Below, piece after piece: positions 45,917 to 55,457 of a stretch of 64,000 bases of DNA. A program made the translations under genes and the position numbers. Position 1 is the first letter of the stretch. Each line of letters begins with the position of its first letter. The DNA lies in the NCBI GenBank assembly GCA_947495555.1, contig CANLZI010000001.1:1712861-1776860 (forward strand). Direction: 5' to 3'. Under the pieces are notes generated by a model. That model saw only the letters and a list, made by a program, of their open reading frames with translations. It was not told where the DNA came from and ran no database searches. Source of the stretch: an uncultured Erythrobacter sp. GTDB taxonomy: Bacteria; Pseudomonadota; Alphaproteobacteria; Sphingomonadales; Sphingomonadaceae.

Positions 45917-46384
45917 TCACCGCCGTTCCTTGAAAAATTCCCTCAGCAATTCGCCTGCCTCGGCCTCGCCCATGCCAGAATAGACCTCTGGCCTATGCAG
46001 GCACTGGGCATGTTCAAACACGCGCGCGCCGTGTTCCACCGCGCCGCCCTTGGGATCGGAGGCGGCGTAATATAGCCGCGCAATCCGGGCATGGCTGATC
46101 GCCCCAGCGCACATGGCACATGGTTCCAGCGTCACATAAAGATCGCATTGCGTGAGGCGGTGTTGTCCCAGCTTCTGCGCCGCGCTGCGCAGAGCTCTGA
46201 TCTCGGCATGGCCGGTGGGATCGGGCGGGTTACGCGTGGTATTGGCCGCAACAGCAATCACCTCACCAGCACAAACGACAACGGCGCCGACAGGAACTTC
46301 TCCTGCCGCCGCCGCGGCGCGCGCAGCCTCTAGGGCGCGCATCATGGGGTCCGGAACGGGCCAACGTGTGCCCCGCTCCGTCAT
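45917..46384 (-). CDS. tadA: tRNA-specific adenosine deaminase
   Basis: 155 residues, normal length. Cytidine-deaminase fold with HAE (His59-Glu61) and PCAMC (Cys89, Cys92) zinc ligands. TadA converts the wobble adenosine of tRNA-Arg(ACG) to inosine. Its 3' end has a divergent partial copy at 44247. Confidence 0.93.
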   Translation of the reverse strand: MTERGTRWPVPDPMMRALEAARAAAAAGEVPVGAVVVCAGEVIAVAANTTRNPPDPTGHAEIRALRSAAQKLGQHRLTQCDLYVTLEPCAMCAGAISHARIARLYYAASDPKGGAVEHGARVFEHAQCLHRPEVYSGMGEAEAGELLREFFKERR

Positions 46385-46393
46385 ATTGTACCC

Positions 46394-46639
46394 TTATTCG
46401 TTACCAGTGACTGGTTCACCGTCGGCATCATCAGGCATGTCTACATCCAATGTTGGGACATCGACAGTGACTTCTTCGGTGCCTACGTCAACGTCGGCTG
46501 TTTCCACGTCAAACTCAGGCATGTTGCCGCCTTCAACTTCAACATCAGGCAGTGCGCCTTCTTCGGTTTGGTCGATGTCGCATGCGGCAAGGCCCAATGT
46601 TGCGGTCAGGGTCAGGGCTGCGGTTGTAAACTTGTTCAT
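46394..46639 (-). CDS. Small acidic lipoprotein
   Basis: 81 residues from the ATG at 46639 with a strong GGAGGA site. Lipobox LAAC (Cys about 20), then an Asp/Glu/Val-rich body with repeated VDV/LDVDMPD steps and no other cysteines. Function unknown; the acidic repeats could bind cations. Lies between tadA and rpmB. Confidence 0.7.
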   Translation of the reverse strand: MNKFTTAALTLTATLGLAACDIDQTEEGALPDVEVEGGNMPEFDVETADVDVGTEEVTVDVPTLDVDMPDDADGEPVTGNE

Positions 46640-46759
46640 AATGTAGTCCTCCAATATACGTAGCGCGGGCAATCGCCCCGCGCACATGCAGAACCAATGG
46701 ACGGGCAGCACAAGTGGTTCCCAGAAAAATCAAAGAACAATTTCCCGGGTCGACTTTTC

Positions 46760-46788
46760 TTGACGATTCGCCCCTGCACCGCTAAGCG
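46760..46788 (+). promoter_or_regulatory. Possible rpmB promoter
   Basis: TTGACG, 17-base spacer, then TAAGCG, 84 bases before the rpmB ATG. The -35 is good, the -10 poor. Confidence 0.35.
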
Positions 46789-46871
46789 CGCGCCTTTCCG
46801 GGAAAACCCGATAGCTTTTGGCCCATGGCATTAGTTTCTGCGGCCTATTTTTTGAACGAGTGAGATATACC

Positions 46872-47168
46872 ATGTCGCGCATCTGCGAATTGACCGGCAA
46901 AGGCCGTATGACCGGCAACAATGTAAGCCACGCCAAGAACCGCACAAAACGCGTGTTCCTGCCGAACCTGCAAAAGGTAACGCTGATGAGCGAGAAGCTG
47001 GATCGCAGCTTCAAGTTCCGCGTTTCTACCGCTGGTTTGCGCTCGGTTGAGCACAATGGTGGTCTGGACAATTGGCTGCTGAAAACCAGCGACGACAAGC
47101 TTTCTGCCAATGCGCAGAAGGTAAAGCGTGAGCTGAAGAAAACCGCTGAAAGCGCAGACGCAGCGTAA
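46872..47168 (+). CDS. rpmB: 50S ribosomal protein L28
   Basis: 98 residues, typical alphaproteobacterial length. [21 protein letters not shown] and the Arg/Lys-rich [11 protein letters not shown] are the L28 signature; the C-terminus is the helical extension of this class. ATG at 46872 gives the conserved start. Confidence 0.97.
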   Translation: MSRICELTGKGRMTGNNVSHAKNRTKRVFLPNLQKVTLMSEKLDRSFKFRVSTAGLRSVEHNGGLDNWLLKTSDDKLSANAQKVKRELKKTAESADAA

Positions 47169-47217
47169 ATCGGCTGGTTATGTCTGGGCCTGAAAAGGCT
47201 TGGGCAAGCAAACAGAA

Positions 47218-48264
47218 TTATGGGGCGTGCAGGGCAGTCTGCGCGCCCTTTTCTGTGTCTGGCTCTTCTGTCTGCGGCGTTTCCGCAAAGCCGCCGCACT
47301 GATCCCATTCAAGCTCGAGCAGGATAGTGTCTTGAAAGGCGCTGAAGTTATCGTCTGACAGCAGCCACACGCGGCAGCTTGCGCTATTCTCACCTGACCC
47401 ATCCAGCGCCAGGCCTTCAAAATTGTCGAGCGGCAAGGATGAAGGCAGCGCAATCACCGTCTCGCTTTGCCAGGCTTTCTTGGCTCTAATCTTGGCCGGA
47501 TCCGCCACGGCCAGGGCGATGGTAAAGCTTGGATCATCCCACAATTCGAATCGGCGCAGCACCAGCACAACCTTGCCGTTGGGCGCAGCAGCCATATCGG
47601 TGGGCCTGTGGCCATCCTCGCCTGGATAGGCAAAGCGCACCGCCTTCTGACCCTGTGTGGGGTCACCGGGATAGAGCAAGCCCTCATGGCCCCCATCGGC
47701 AAGGCCAGAGCGCTGCTCGGCTATCACGATCGCGCGGCCATCGGCCAGCATGATCATGGCCTCTGGTCCGGAATTGTCGCTCCATCCCTGCATCTGTTCG
47801 GGCCGGGCGCGAACTTGCTCGCGCTCGTCACCGGAATAGCGCACAATCGTGTTGCTGCGTTCAAATCCGCCCCAAAACTGGCCGGTATCCGGGTTCAGCA
47901 TAAGCGATTCGAGATCAACCACAGTCTTGGAACGCGCTGATTGCGGGCCAATCCGATTCAGGGTGCCACCTGCCGGTCCGTCGGCCTCCAGAGCAAAGCG
48001 AAACAAATGGCCTCGATCGCTGCCAGCCAAAAACTGATCGCCTCCCAGATAGAGCAGGGCCGAAAAGCCACCGAACTCGGGGTGCGAGCTGTTGAGACGC
48101 CAGGCCCGCTTCACCGCAAACCCGCCCGAGGACCACTCCTCCACCGCCATAGGCGTCGCGGTGAAGGTGAAGGCTTGCGTGTGGCTGACCTGCGCACTGC
48201 GGAGCCACGTGCCCGGCGCTAGGCCTAGAGCAACGATGGCCAGCAAGAACAGGCGGCGTTTCAC
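47218..48264 (-). CDS. Esterase-like activity of phytase family protein
   Basis: 348 residues with an N-terminal signal or anchor (LFLLAIVALGLAPG). The beta-propeller-like domain shows GGFSALLYLGGDQFLAGSDRG, VVDLESLMLNPDTGQFWGGFE, GPEAMIMLADGR and LDNFEGLALDGSGEN, as in the phytase-like esterase family of Alphaproteobacteria. No biochemical role is established from context. It converges with rpmB and may share a transcript with the M23 peptidase gene upstream. Confidence 0.82.
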   Translation of the reverse strand: MKRRLFLLAIVALGLAPGTWLRSAQVSHTQAFTFTATPMAVEEWSSGGFAVKRAWRLNSSHPEFGGFSALLYLGGDQFLAGSDRGHLFRFALEADGPAGGTLNRIGPQSARSKTVVDLESLMLNPDTGQFWGGFERSNTIVRYSGDEREQVRARPEQMQGWSDNSGPEAMIMLADGRAIVIAEQRSGLADGGHEGLLYPGDPTQGQKAVRFAYPGEDGHRPTDMAAAPNGKVVLVLRRFELWDDPSFTIALAVADPAKIRAKKAWQSETVIALPSSLPLDNFEGLALDGSGENSASCRVWLLSDDNFSAFQDTILLELEWDQCGGFAETPQTEEPDTEKGAQTALHAP

Positions 48265-48279
48265 ATCGCCTACCTAAGT

Positions 48280-49146
48280 CTATTCAGCATCGGGCAGGAA
48301 CAATAGCGGGTCCAGCCGGGCATCGCGCCATTTCAGGCTCCAGTGCAAATGCGGCCCGGTCGCGCGCCCACTCGATCCCACGCGGCCCAGCAATTGGCCC
48401 TGCGTCACCACATCGCCCTCGCTCACCGCCAGGCTCTGCGCATGCAGAAAGGCACTGTTGAGGCCATTGCCATGATCCAGGATCAGCAAATTGCCTTCGA
48501 GGCTGAAGCCCTGCACCGCCAACACCACCACGCCATCGGCCGGCGCGACAAAGGGCTTGCCTGCTCCGGGCGCAATATCGAGGCCCGAGTGATAGCTGCC
48601 GGGTTCGCCGCGATAGATACGTTGCGCCCCAAACCGGCCCGAGATCCGGCCCCTTACCGGCCAGATAAAGCTTTGACGCCAACCATCAGCATCGGTCTGC
48701 TTGGCGCGGGCGCCCTGAATGGCGTTCCATTCCGGCTCGCGCTTTTTCCACCATGCTTCGCTGGCACCGCCGCTACGCTTAGCAACATTCACATGTTCGA
48801 TTTGCCATTTGCGCGCTGCAATATTGAGGGTTTGGCGATGACTGCGCCCATCCTCATAGGTCAGCGTCAATTGCACCTGCGCTGCCGCATCGCGGTCAAA
48901 AGCGGCGAAAAATTGCCCCGAATCATCAAGAGTGAGCGCCTCGTCACCTACAGTCACCGAGGTGACGTCAGCATCCGCAGTTCCGCGCATCCAGCCGCCT
49001 TGGATGAAATTACCATCCAATTGCACTTGGGCTGAGCTGGTTAAGTCAGGGGCAGTCGGCGTGCGCGCTTGGGCAGGCGCCATCGCCGCACTTAAGACAA
49101 GCGCAGCCAGCCACCACATTCGCCGCGCCAAGGTTGGCTTAATCAC
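48280..49146 (-). CDS. M23 family metallopeptidase
   Basis: 288 residues from GTG at 49146, which overlaps the DUF2093 stop by four bases (GTGA). Signal peptide ending AMAPAQA. The C-terminal LytM domain has GSYHSGLDIAPG (HxxxD ligands), VVLAVQGFSLEGNLLILDHGNGLNS-type strands and the GPHLHW His pair. It would cleave peptidoglycan cross-bridges or activate amidases. The domain of about 100 residues before it looks like a beta-rich ligand domain. Longer frames to 49182 or 49215 exist. Confidence 0.88.
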   Translation of the reverse strand: MIKPTLARRMWWLAALVLSAAMAPAQARTPTAPDLTSSAQVQLDGNFIQGGWMRGTADADVTSVTVGDEALTLDDSGQFFAAFDRDAAAQVQLTLTYEDGRSHRQTLNIAARKWQIEHVNVAKRSGGASEAWWKKREPEWNAIQGARAKQTDADGWRQSFIWPVRGRISGRFGAQRIYRGEPGSYHSGLDIAPGAGKPFVAPADGVVVLAVQGFSLEGNLLILDHGNGLNSAFLHAQSLAVSEGDVVTQGQLLGRVGSSGRATGPHLHWSLKWRDARLDPLLFLPDAE

Positions 49147-49346
49147 GCTGAGTCGGCGAGCCGCTGCGTCGCGAGTTCGCATGAGGCATAGGGCTCTTGG
49201 TGCTCCACGCTCCAATAGCGCAGCTCCTCCAGCGGAATTGCCTCACCGGAAACCGCGCAAAAAACATGCTGCCCTGGTCGCAACACCCGAAAGCCGTTGG
49301 GGCCGTACTGAAGCTTGGCACCATCATCGTTAGAAGACATCAACAT
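49143..49346 (-). CDS. DUF2093 domain protein
   Basis: About 67 residues from the ATG at 49346 (or 49340). The core LQYGPNGFRVLRPGQHVFCAV then LEELRYWSVEHQEPY matches the short DUF2093 proteins of this order. Function unknown. Lies between xseA and the M23 gene, overlapping the latter by four bases. An in-frame TTG at 49382 would extend it to the xseA stop. Confidence 0.78.
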   Translation of the reverse strand: MLMSSNDDGAKLQYGPNGFRVLRPGQHVFCAVSGEAIPLEELRYWSVEHQEPYASCELATQRLADSA

Positions 49347-49382
49347 GAAACGGTCCTTAGCAAGACTGACATTGGCGTACAA

Positions 49383-50879
49383 TTAACCGAACAGATCGTC
49401 TTGTGCAGACGATCCGGACGGAGCTTTGCGCGGTTTTACTCGCTTTGCCGGTTTCTTTGGTGCCGACACAGGTGGAACCGATGTGGCCGACGCCCCTTCG
49501 CCCACACCCAATGCGCCATCGGCAAATTCAATGCTGAGCGCATCGGCCTGCTCGGCCAGCGCCTTGGTCGTCAGCACCTTGCCTGCGGCGTCTCTGACAA
49601 TGGCATAGCCCCGTTCGAGCGGTTTGCGCGGATGAAACTGGCTCGCCAGCCGGGCCAAAGCCGAGAGGCGCTCTGTCTTTTGGGTAAAGGGACGCTCCAG
49701 CAATGCGGGCACCAGCCGCGCCTGTTCCAAGCGGGTTCCCGCATCACGCGCCGCCCGAGACAGAATTTGCGGCGAGAGGCGCGAGGAGACCGCTGCCAAC
49801 TTCTCGCGGCCCAAGCCCGCGCGGTCGCGTAAGCCGCGCCGCAAACGCTCGCTCAACTCGTCCAATTTTTGGGCTTGTGGTTGCAACAATTGCGCGGGCT
49901 GAGGCAGGCGGCGCAGGCGCGCCTCGAGCCTCTCTCGGCCCAATTCTACCGGGCGATGCACCGCGCGGGCCTGACGCGCGGCCAGATCGGCAATAGTAGC
50001 CGCCAGATCGGCCCGTACCGGAACCGCCATTTCGGCTGCCGCCGTAGGGGTTGGTGCGCGCCGATCGGCGGCATAATCGGCCAAGGTAGTGTCGGTCTCA
50101 TGCCCGATTGCAGAAATAACCGGAATGGTACATCCTGCGATGGCTCGAACCACAATCTCTTCGTTGAAACTCCACAAATCCTCGATCGAACCGCCACCGC
50201 GCGCCACAATCAGCAAATCCGGTCGCGGATTGTCAGCGCTGCCCTCCACCGCGGAAAAGCCCTGAATTGCAGCACTTACTTGCTCGGCCGCCCCCTTGCC
50301 TTGGACCAAAACCGGCCAAACCAACACTTGGCTGGGGAAGCGGTCGGCCAAGCGGTGCAAAATATCGCGGATAACCGATCCGGTTGGCGAAGTGACCACC
50401 CCGATCACGCGGGGAAGGAAGGGCAGCGGCTGTTTCCGCTCGCGGGCGAACAACCCTTCGGCATCCAACCGTTGCCGGGTTTTCTCCAGCAGAGCGAGCA
50501 AAGCCCCCTCGCCCGCAATCTCCATACTGTCGATCACGATCTGATATTTTGAGCGCCCCGCGTAAGTGGTCAGTTTGCCGCTGGCGATCACTTCCAAGCC
50601 ATCTTCCGGCACAAAGGCCAATCGCCCGGCATTGCCGCGCCACATCACCCCGTCGATCACGGATTTCTCGTCCTTGAGCGCGCAATAGAAATGGCCCGAT
50701 GCGGCCCGCTTGACCCCCGACAGCTCGCCGCGCAGGCGGACATAGCCAAAGCGATCCTCGACCGTTCGTTTCAACAGGCCAGAAATCTCGGTGATCGTCA
50801 GCGGCTCGGCGTTGTCGCCTTTGACCGAGCGCGCTACCAGCCCATTTGATTGATCATCATCGAAAGGTGCAGGTGGCAT
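49383..50879 (-). CDS. xseA: Exodeoxyribonuclease VII large subunit
   Basis: 498 residues. N-terminal OB-fold ([27 protein letters not shown]), then the catalytic domain with [34 protein letters not shown] and [28 protein letters not shown], then a long coiled coil. Degrades single-stranded DNA with the small subunit XseB, not in this window. AGGA lies six bases before the ATG at 50879, inside purD; the two divergent start codons overlap. Confidence 0.96.
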   Translation of the reverse strand: MPPAPFDDDQSNGLVARSVKGDNAEPLTITEISGLLKRTVEDRFGYVRLRGELSGVKRAASGHFYCALKDEKSVIDGVMWRGNAGRLAFVPEDGLEVIASGKLTTYAGRSKYQIVIDSMEIAGEGALLALLEKTRQRLDAEGLFARERKQPLPFLPRVIGVVTSPTGSVIRDILHRLADRFPSQVLVWPVLVQGKGAAEQVSAAIQGFSAVEGSADNPRPDLLIVARGGGSIEDLWSFNEEIVVRAIAGCTIPVISAIGHETDTTLADYAADRRAPTPTAAAEMAVPVRADLAATIADLAARQARAVHRPVELGRERLEARLRRLPQPAQLLQPQAQKLDELSERLRRGLRDRAGLGREKLAAVSSRLSPQILSRAARDAGTRLEQARLVPALLERPFTQKTERLSALARLASQFHPRKPLERGYAIVRDAAGKVLTTKALAEQADALSIEFADGALGVGEGASATSVPPVSAPKKPAKRVKPRKAPSGSSAQDDLFG

Positions 50880-52173
50880 GAATATCCTAGTCTTGGGTTC
50901 GGGCGGACGCGAGCATGCGCTAGCCTGGAAACTGGCGCAATCCCCCTCATGCGCCAAACTGTTCGCATCTCCGGGCAACCCGGGGATGGCACAGGACACC
51001 GAATGTGTCGCGCTGGATGCCAGCGATCATGCCGCCGTGATAGCCTTTTGCCAAAGCAATGCCGTGGATCTGGTCGTGATCGGCCCCGAAGCACCTTTGG
51101 TTGATGGGCTGGCCGACAGTCTGCGCGCGCAAAACATCGCCACCTTCGGCCCTTCTCAAGCCGCCGCCCAATTGGAAGGCAGCAAGGGCTTCACCAAGGA
51201 TTTGTGCCTACGCGCCAACATCCCCACCGCGGGCTATGTTCGGACCAAATCGCTGGATGAAGCGCAAGATGCACTGCTGGGATTTTCCGCCCCCTATGTC
51301 TTGAAGGCCGATGGCCTGGCAGCGGGCAAGGGCGTGGTGATCGCCGAAACACGCGAGGAGGCTGAGGCTGCTTTGCTCGACATGTTTGGCGGAAAGTTTG
51401 GCGAGGCGGGCGCCGAAGTTGTGATCGAGGAATTTATGCAGGGCGAGGAAGCCAGCTTCTTTGCGTTGACCGATGGCACCGCGATCCTGCCGTTTGGCTC
51501 TGCCCAGGATCACAAGCGGGTGGGCGATGGCGACACCGGCCCCAACACTGGCGGGATGGGTGCTTATTCGCCCGCGCCGGTGCTGACGCCCGAACTGGAG
51601 GCACAGGTCCTGCGCGAAATTATCGAGCCGACAGTTGCCACCATGCGCGCGGAAGGCACCCCCTATTCCGGCGTGCTTTATGCTGGATTGATGCTGACCG
51701 AGGCCGGGCCAAAACTGATCGAATACAACTGCCGCTTTGGCGATCCTGAATGCCAGGTCCTGATGATGCGGCTGGAAAATGACCTGGCCGAAATCATGCT
51801 GGCCTGCGCAGAAGGCAGGCTGACCGAGGTTGGCGCGCGTTTTGCAACGCAAACCGCCCTAACCGTAGTGTTGGCGGCCAATGGCTATCCCGAGGCTCCG
51901 GACAAAGGCGGATCGATCGATCTGGGCAATGCTGAGGCGAGCGGGGCAGAAGCGGGCGGAGCCAAGGTCTTCCACGCCGGAACCAAACTGGTTGATGGCG
52001 CTCTGATCGCCAATGGAGGGCGCGTACTGAATGTCACCGCTACTGGGCCCAATGTAACCGCCGCCCAAACCTCTGCTTACAGGGCAGTGGATGCAATCAA
52101 CTTCCCAACCGGATTTTGCCGCCGCGATATTGGCCAAAAAGAAGTGGCGCGTGAGGCGGAGCGGGCGAAGTGA
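50878..52173 (+). CDS. purD: Phosphoribosylamine-glycine ligase
   Basis: 431 residues. ATP-grasp enzyme making glycinamide ribonucleotide in purine synthesis; [44 protein letters not shown], and [22 protein letters not shown] are clear. Its ATG shares two bases with the divergent xseA ATG. The next 237 bases hold no gene, but do hold the FNR box. Confidence 0.97.
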   Translation: MNILVLGSGGREHALAWKLAQSPSCAKLFASPGNPGMAQDTECVALDASDHAAVIAFCQSNAVDLVVIGPEAPLVDGLADSLRAQNIATFGPSQAAAQLEGSKGFTKDLCLRANIPTAGYVRTKSLDEAQDALLGFSAPYVLKADGLAAGKGVVIAETREEAEAALLDMFGGKFGEAGAEVVIEEFMQGEEASFFALTDGTAILPFGSAQDHKRVGDGDTGPNTGGMGAYSPAPVLTPELEAQVLREIIEPTVATMRAEGTPYSGVLYAGLMLTEAGPKLIEYNCRFGDPECQVLMMRLENDLAEIMLACAEGRLTEVGARFATQTALTVVLAANGYPEAPDKGGSIDLGNAEASGAEAGGAKVFHAGTKLVDGALIANGGRVLNVTATGPNVTAAQTSAYRAVDAINFPTGFCRRDIGQKEVAREAERAK

Positions 52174-52341
52174 TGTTCCTTCACAACTGCGCCGCGCTAG
52201 GTTGAGCGCCGCTCTTTCACATCGCCAGCACCCCAGCAGGCGCCAGCCTTTGTCAAATAAGTGTCAAAATTGAAATGGATCGCCAGAATTGGCCGATCCG
52301 CCCGAAAATTCGGCCTCAGCCTGGAATTTACGGCCGGAAAT

Positions 52342-52355
52342 TTGATCGAGATCAA
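52342..52355. promoter_or_regulatory. Perfect FNR/FnrL-type box
   Basis: TTGATCGAGATCAA matches TTGAT-N4-ATCAA exactly and is centred 62 bases before the ATG of the cytochrome c lipoprotein gene. If used as a class II activator site, transcription would start near 52390. Confidence 0.7.
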
Positions 52356-52410
52356 TGAAGCGCCGCCGACAATGGGCCAATGTCTCTGATGTCGTGATCG
52401 GAGAAACGCC

Positions 52411-52767
52411 ATGCGCCCCTATGCCATTCTATCCTTAGTCTTTTTGCTTGCCGCGTGCGAACATAGCTCGTCAGAACAATCGGGCTTCAACCGGGTTTCC
52501 GAGGTTGAACCACCCACCTTCGCCCAGGCCCTTTGTGCCGGATGCCACGGGGTCAAGCCGCTGGTGCTTTCACCCAACCCGCATGCACCCAGTTTTTCCG
52601 ATATCGTCAACCGCGAAGGCGTGACGCGCGCCAACCTGCACCGGTTCTTGTCGAACGCGCATAATTACCCTGAAGCAATGGATTTTGACCTTGAGGACCA
52701 TCATGTCGACGAATTGACCGACTACATGATCACCCTCAAAGACCCGCGATATCGGCCCATGCCTTAA
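52411..52767 (+). CDS. Lipoprotein c-type cytochrome
   Basis: 118 residues. Lipobox LLAAC (Cys16), haem-binding CAGCH (42-46), and a likely axial Met or His in the short helical tail (ITLKDPRYRPMP). A membrane-tethered single-haem protein facing the periplasm, likely an electron carrier. The upstream FNR box suggests induction at low oxygen. Confidence 0.85.
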   Translation: MRPYAILSLVFLLAACEHSSSEQSGFNRVSEVEPPTFAQALCAGCHGVKPLVLSPNPHAPSFSDIVNREGVTRANLHRFLSNAHNYPEAMDFDLEDHHVDELTDYMITLKDPRYRPMP

Positions 52768-52802
52768 CGGTGGGCTGGCCAGTTGCGGACGGACTTTAAG
52801 TC

Positions 52803-53798
52803 TTAGCCGAGCTTGTCCGCCATCAGCTTTTGCATATCGGCCTCGGGCCTCGGGCCGTAATGCACGATCACCTCGGCTGCTGCGATGGCCCCACGCTTTA
52901 GGCACACTTCCAATGCTGCGCCGCGAGCAAAGCCTGACAAGAAACCAGCCGCGAATTGATCGCCAGCACCGGTTGTATCGACCACCTTGTCGATCGGTTC
53001 GGCCGCCACTTCGGCACGCTCTCCATTGGCGATCGCAATCGCTCCGTTCTCGCCCTTGGTTGCGACCAGAACCGGAACTTTGCCAGCAAGGGCGGCAACG
53101 CCGGTTTCGAAATCGTCTTCACCGGTCAGCGTGGCCAGCTCGCCTTCATTGACGAACAGGATATCGATCGCGCCGTCCTCGATCATGGACCGGAAATCAT
53201 CACCATGACGATCGATTACAAAGCTCTCGCTGGCAGTAAAGGCGATCTTGCGACCAGCCTTGCGAGCCACCTCAATCGCCCGGCGCATAGCCTTGCGTGG
53301 CTCTTCCGGATCCCACAGATAGCCTTCCAGATACAGGATCGCTGCTTGCGCAATCAGATCTTCATCCAGCGCTTCGGCGGGCAAGAACTGGCCCGCACCC
53401 AGGAAGGTGTTCATCGTGCGCTCGCCATCGGGGGTGACAAAGATCAGCACTCGGCCAGTGGCAGGCTCACCCTCACGCGCTGGGGTGTCGAAATCGATCC
53501 CGGTGGCGCGCATGTCATGGCGAAAGACCTTGCCCAACTGATCATCGGCAACCTGTCCGATAAAGGCGCATTGCAGGCCCAGCGTTGACAGTCCGGCCAG
53601 CGTGTTGGCCGCTGACCCACCCGAGATTTCCCGCGCAGGTGGCATGGCGGAATACAACGCGTCAGCCTGCGCCTCGTCGATCAAGGTCATGCCGCCGCGG
53701 TTCAGTTGCAGTTCCTGGATCAGCTCTTCATCGCAAGAAGCGATCACATCCACCACAGCATTGCCAATAGCGATTACGTCATAACGAGGTTCGGTCAC
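52803..53798 (-). CDS. PfkB-family carbohydrate kinase, adenosine kinase-like
   Basis: 331 residues from GTG at 53798 with AGGA nine bases upstream. Ribokinase fold with GGSAANTLAGLSTLG near the start and the catalytic DTTGAGDQFAAGF near the end. The DVIAIGNAVVDVIA N-terminus and overall length match alphaproteobacterial adenosine kinases, which salvage adenosine to AMP; other nucleosides or sugars are possible. Confidence 0.88.
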   Translation of the reverse strand: MTEPRYDVIAIGNAVVDVIASCDEELIQELQLNRGGMTLIDEAQADALYSAMPPAREISGGSAANTLAGLSTLGLQCAFIGQVADDQLGKVFRHDMRATGIDFDTPAREGEPATGRVLIFVTPDGERTMNTFLGAGQFLPAEALDEDLIAQAAILYLEGYLWDPEEPRKAMRRAIEVARKAGRKIAFTASESFVIDRHGDDFRSMIEDGAIDILFVNEGELATLTGEDDFETGVAALAGKVPVLVATKGENGAIAIANGERAEVAAEPIDKVVDTTGAGDQFAAGFLSGFARGAALEVCLKRGAIAAAEVIVHYGPRPEADMQKLMADKLG

Positions 53799-53918
53799 GA
53801 TTATTCCTGTATCTTGGGGGAGAATTTGAAAAAATCGCCTAGCGGCTTGCGGCGAACTAGCCAAGCACAAGTGTAAAGCCGTTGACTTGGGAGGCGGACG
53901 CACCGACACCCACTAGCC

Positions 53919-54650
53919 ATGTCTCTTGTGCTCAATTCTTTGCTGCTTGGCATCTCTCAATTGAAAGACCCGGCAGTGCTACGCGTGTTGGCCAAATCAT
54001 TCGCGCTGACTGTGATTGTCTTCGCTGGCCTGGGAGTGGCGCTGTATTTCGCACTGGTCCCAGCGTTTGAATATTTTGGGCTGAGCGATTCCGGCTTGGC
54101 CGGCGCAACGGTGGCTGCCCTGATCGCAATATTGAGTTTCTGGTTCCTGTTTCGCGTTGTTGCGCTGGCGGTGCTGCAATTCTTTGCTGACGAGATTGTT
54201 CTAGCGGTCGAGCACAAACATTATCCCGACGCAGCCCGTCAGGCGCGCAAACTGCCATTCCGCGAAGACTTGGCCAACAGCCTGAAGGGCATCGGCAGGG
54301 CGGTTGGATTCAACCTCGCCGCGTTGCCCGTCGCAATCTTGCTGCTGTTCACCGCGATCGGCCCAGCGATAGTCTTCCTGGTGGTCAATGCGGTGCTATT
54401 GGGCAGAGAGCTGACCGACATGGCTTGGTTGCGCCATCGCCCGGAACGCTTTGGTTCTGAGCAGCTTGGTTCTGGCAAGGCCGAAGCCTCTCCAACAGGA
54501 GCGGGCCAGCGACTGATATTAGGAGCCTGTGTGGCGGGAATGATGTTGATACCATTTGTGAATTTGCTGGCGCCAGTAATCGGCGCGGCCGCTGGCACCC
54601 ACATGGTCCATATTCGTCGCAAGCAATTGGACGCAGCCAGCAATGCGTAA
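53919..54650 (+). CDS. EI24 domain (CysZ-like) membrane protein
   Basis: 243 residues with four to five hydrophobic segments and the EI24 pattern (KDPAVLRVLAKSFALT, the long segments near 25-45 and 60-80, then NAVLLGRELTDMAWLRHR). Related to sulfate transporter CysZ, but the substrate here is not established. Overlaps the next gene by eight bases. Confidence 0.8.
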   Translation: MSLVLNSLLLGISQLKDPAVLRVLAKSFALTVIVFAGLGVALYFALVPAFEYFGLSDSGLAGATVAALIAILSFWFLFRVVALAVLQFFADEIVLAVEHKHYPDAARQARKLPFREDLANSLKGIGRAVGFNLAALPVAILLLFTAIGPAIVFLVVNAVLLGRELTDMAWLRHRPERFGSEQLGSGKAEASPTGAGQRLILGACVAGMMLIPFVNLLAPVIGAAAGTHMVHIRRKQLDAASNA

Positions 54651-55080
54651 TTTGTTGGTGTTGGCGGCTTTGCCCTTGCTGGGCGCATGCGTGTCAGGCT
54701 CTGTCACCCCTGCTCCGCAAACCAGCAGCCCGCCACGGATCGTTACGCCGCCGCCGCAAACCTTGCCGCCAGCCGTCAGCGCGGCACCCGCACAAAGCGG
54801 CTTTATCCCGCCCCAGATCATGCAGGTAAGAGGTTTGGAGGGTGTGATCGGCCAAAGCGAGGCATCACTCACGCGTCAATTTGGTCAGCCGCGCTTGAAT
54901 GTCTGGGAGGGCGATGCGCGCAAGCTTCAATTTGTGGGTGAGGCCTGCGTGCTCGACATATATCTCTATCCCTTGCGGCCGGGCGCACGCCCCAGCGCGA
55001 CCCATATCGAGGCGCGGCGAGCCAGCGATGGCCGCAATGTGGATCGGGTAGCCTGCGTCAGAGCCTTGCGCACCGGCTAA
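54643..55080 (+). CDS. Hypothetical lipoprotein
   Basis: 145 residues with lipobox LLGAC (Cys16), a Pro/Ala-rich linker to about residue 50, and a small domain (GLEGVIGQSEASLTRQFGQPRLNVWEG) that resembles the BamE/SmpA-type fold in outline: a turn, a helix with FGxP and strands. Function unknown. It starts inside the end of the EI24 gene. Confidence 0.7.
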   Translation: MRNLLVLAALPLLGACVSGSVTPAPQTSSPPRIVTPPPQTLPPAVSAAPAQSGFIPPQIMQVRGLEGVIGQSEASLTRQFGQPRLNVWEGDARKLQFVGEACVLDIYLYPLRPGARPSATHIEARRASDGRNVDRVACVRALRTG

Positions 55081-55100
55081 GCGAACAACGCATTCGGCGC

Positions 55101-55457
55101 TCAGACCATAAAGCTTTCGCCGCAGCCGCATGCGCCCTTGGCGTTGGGATTTTCGAATACAAAGCCGGCGGTGAAATCATCCTCGACCCAGTCCATGACA
55201 GAGCCGACCAGATACAGCACACTGGCACCGTCAATATAGAATATGCCGCCGGGCGTTTCGATCTTCTCGTCAAACTTCACCTCTTCGGTGATGTAATCGA
55301 CCGAATAGGCAAGGCCAGAGCAGCCCCGGCGCGGCGTGGAAAGTTTCACCCCGATGGCATCATCGGGCGCTTTGCTCATCAGCTCGGCAACGCGCGTTTC
55401 GGCCCCTTTGGTCAGTGTGACGGCAGCGGGAATTTGGCGGGTTTTGGTATCGGTCAT
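55101..55457 (-). CDS. sufA: A-type iron-sulfur carrier (SufA/IscA family)
   Basis: 118 residues with the three ligand cysteines: Cys46 (RRGCSGLAY), Cys110 and Cys112 (ACGCGESF). Carries Fe-S clusters from the Suf scaffold to targets. Last gene of the suf operon; its start overlaps the sufT stop by four bases. Confidence 0.92.
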   Translation of the reverse strand: MTDTKTRQIPAAVTLTKGAETRVAELMSKAPDDAIGVKLSTPRRGCSGLAYSVDYITEEVKFDEKIETPGGIFYIDGASVLYLVGSVMDWVEDDFTAGFVFENPNAKGACGCGESFMV

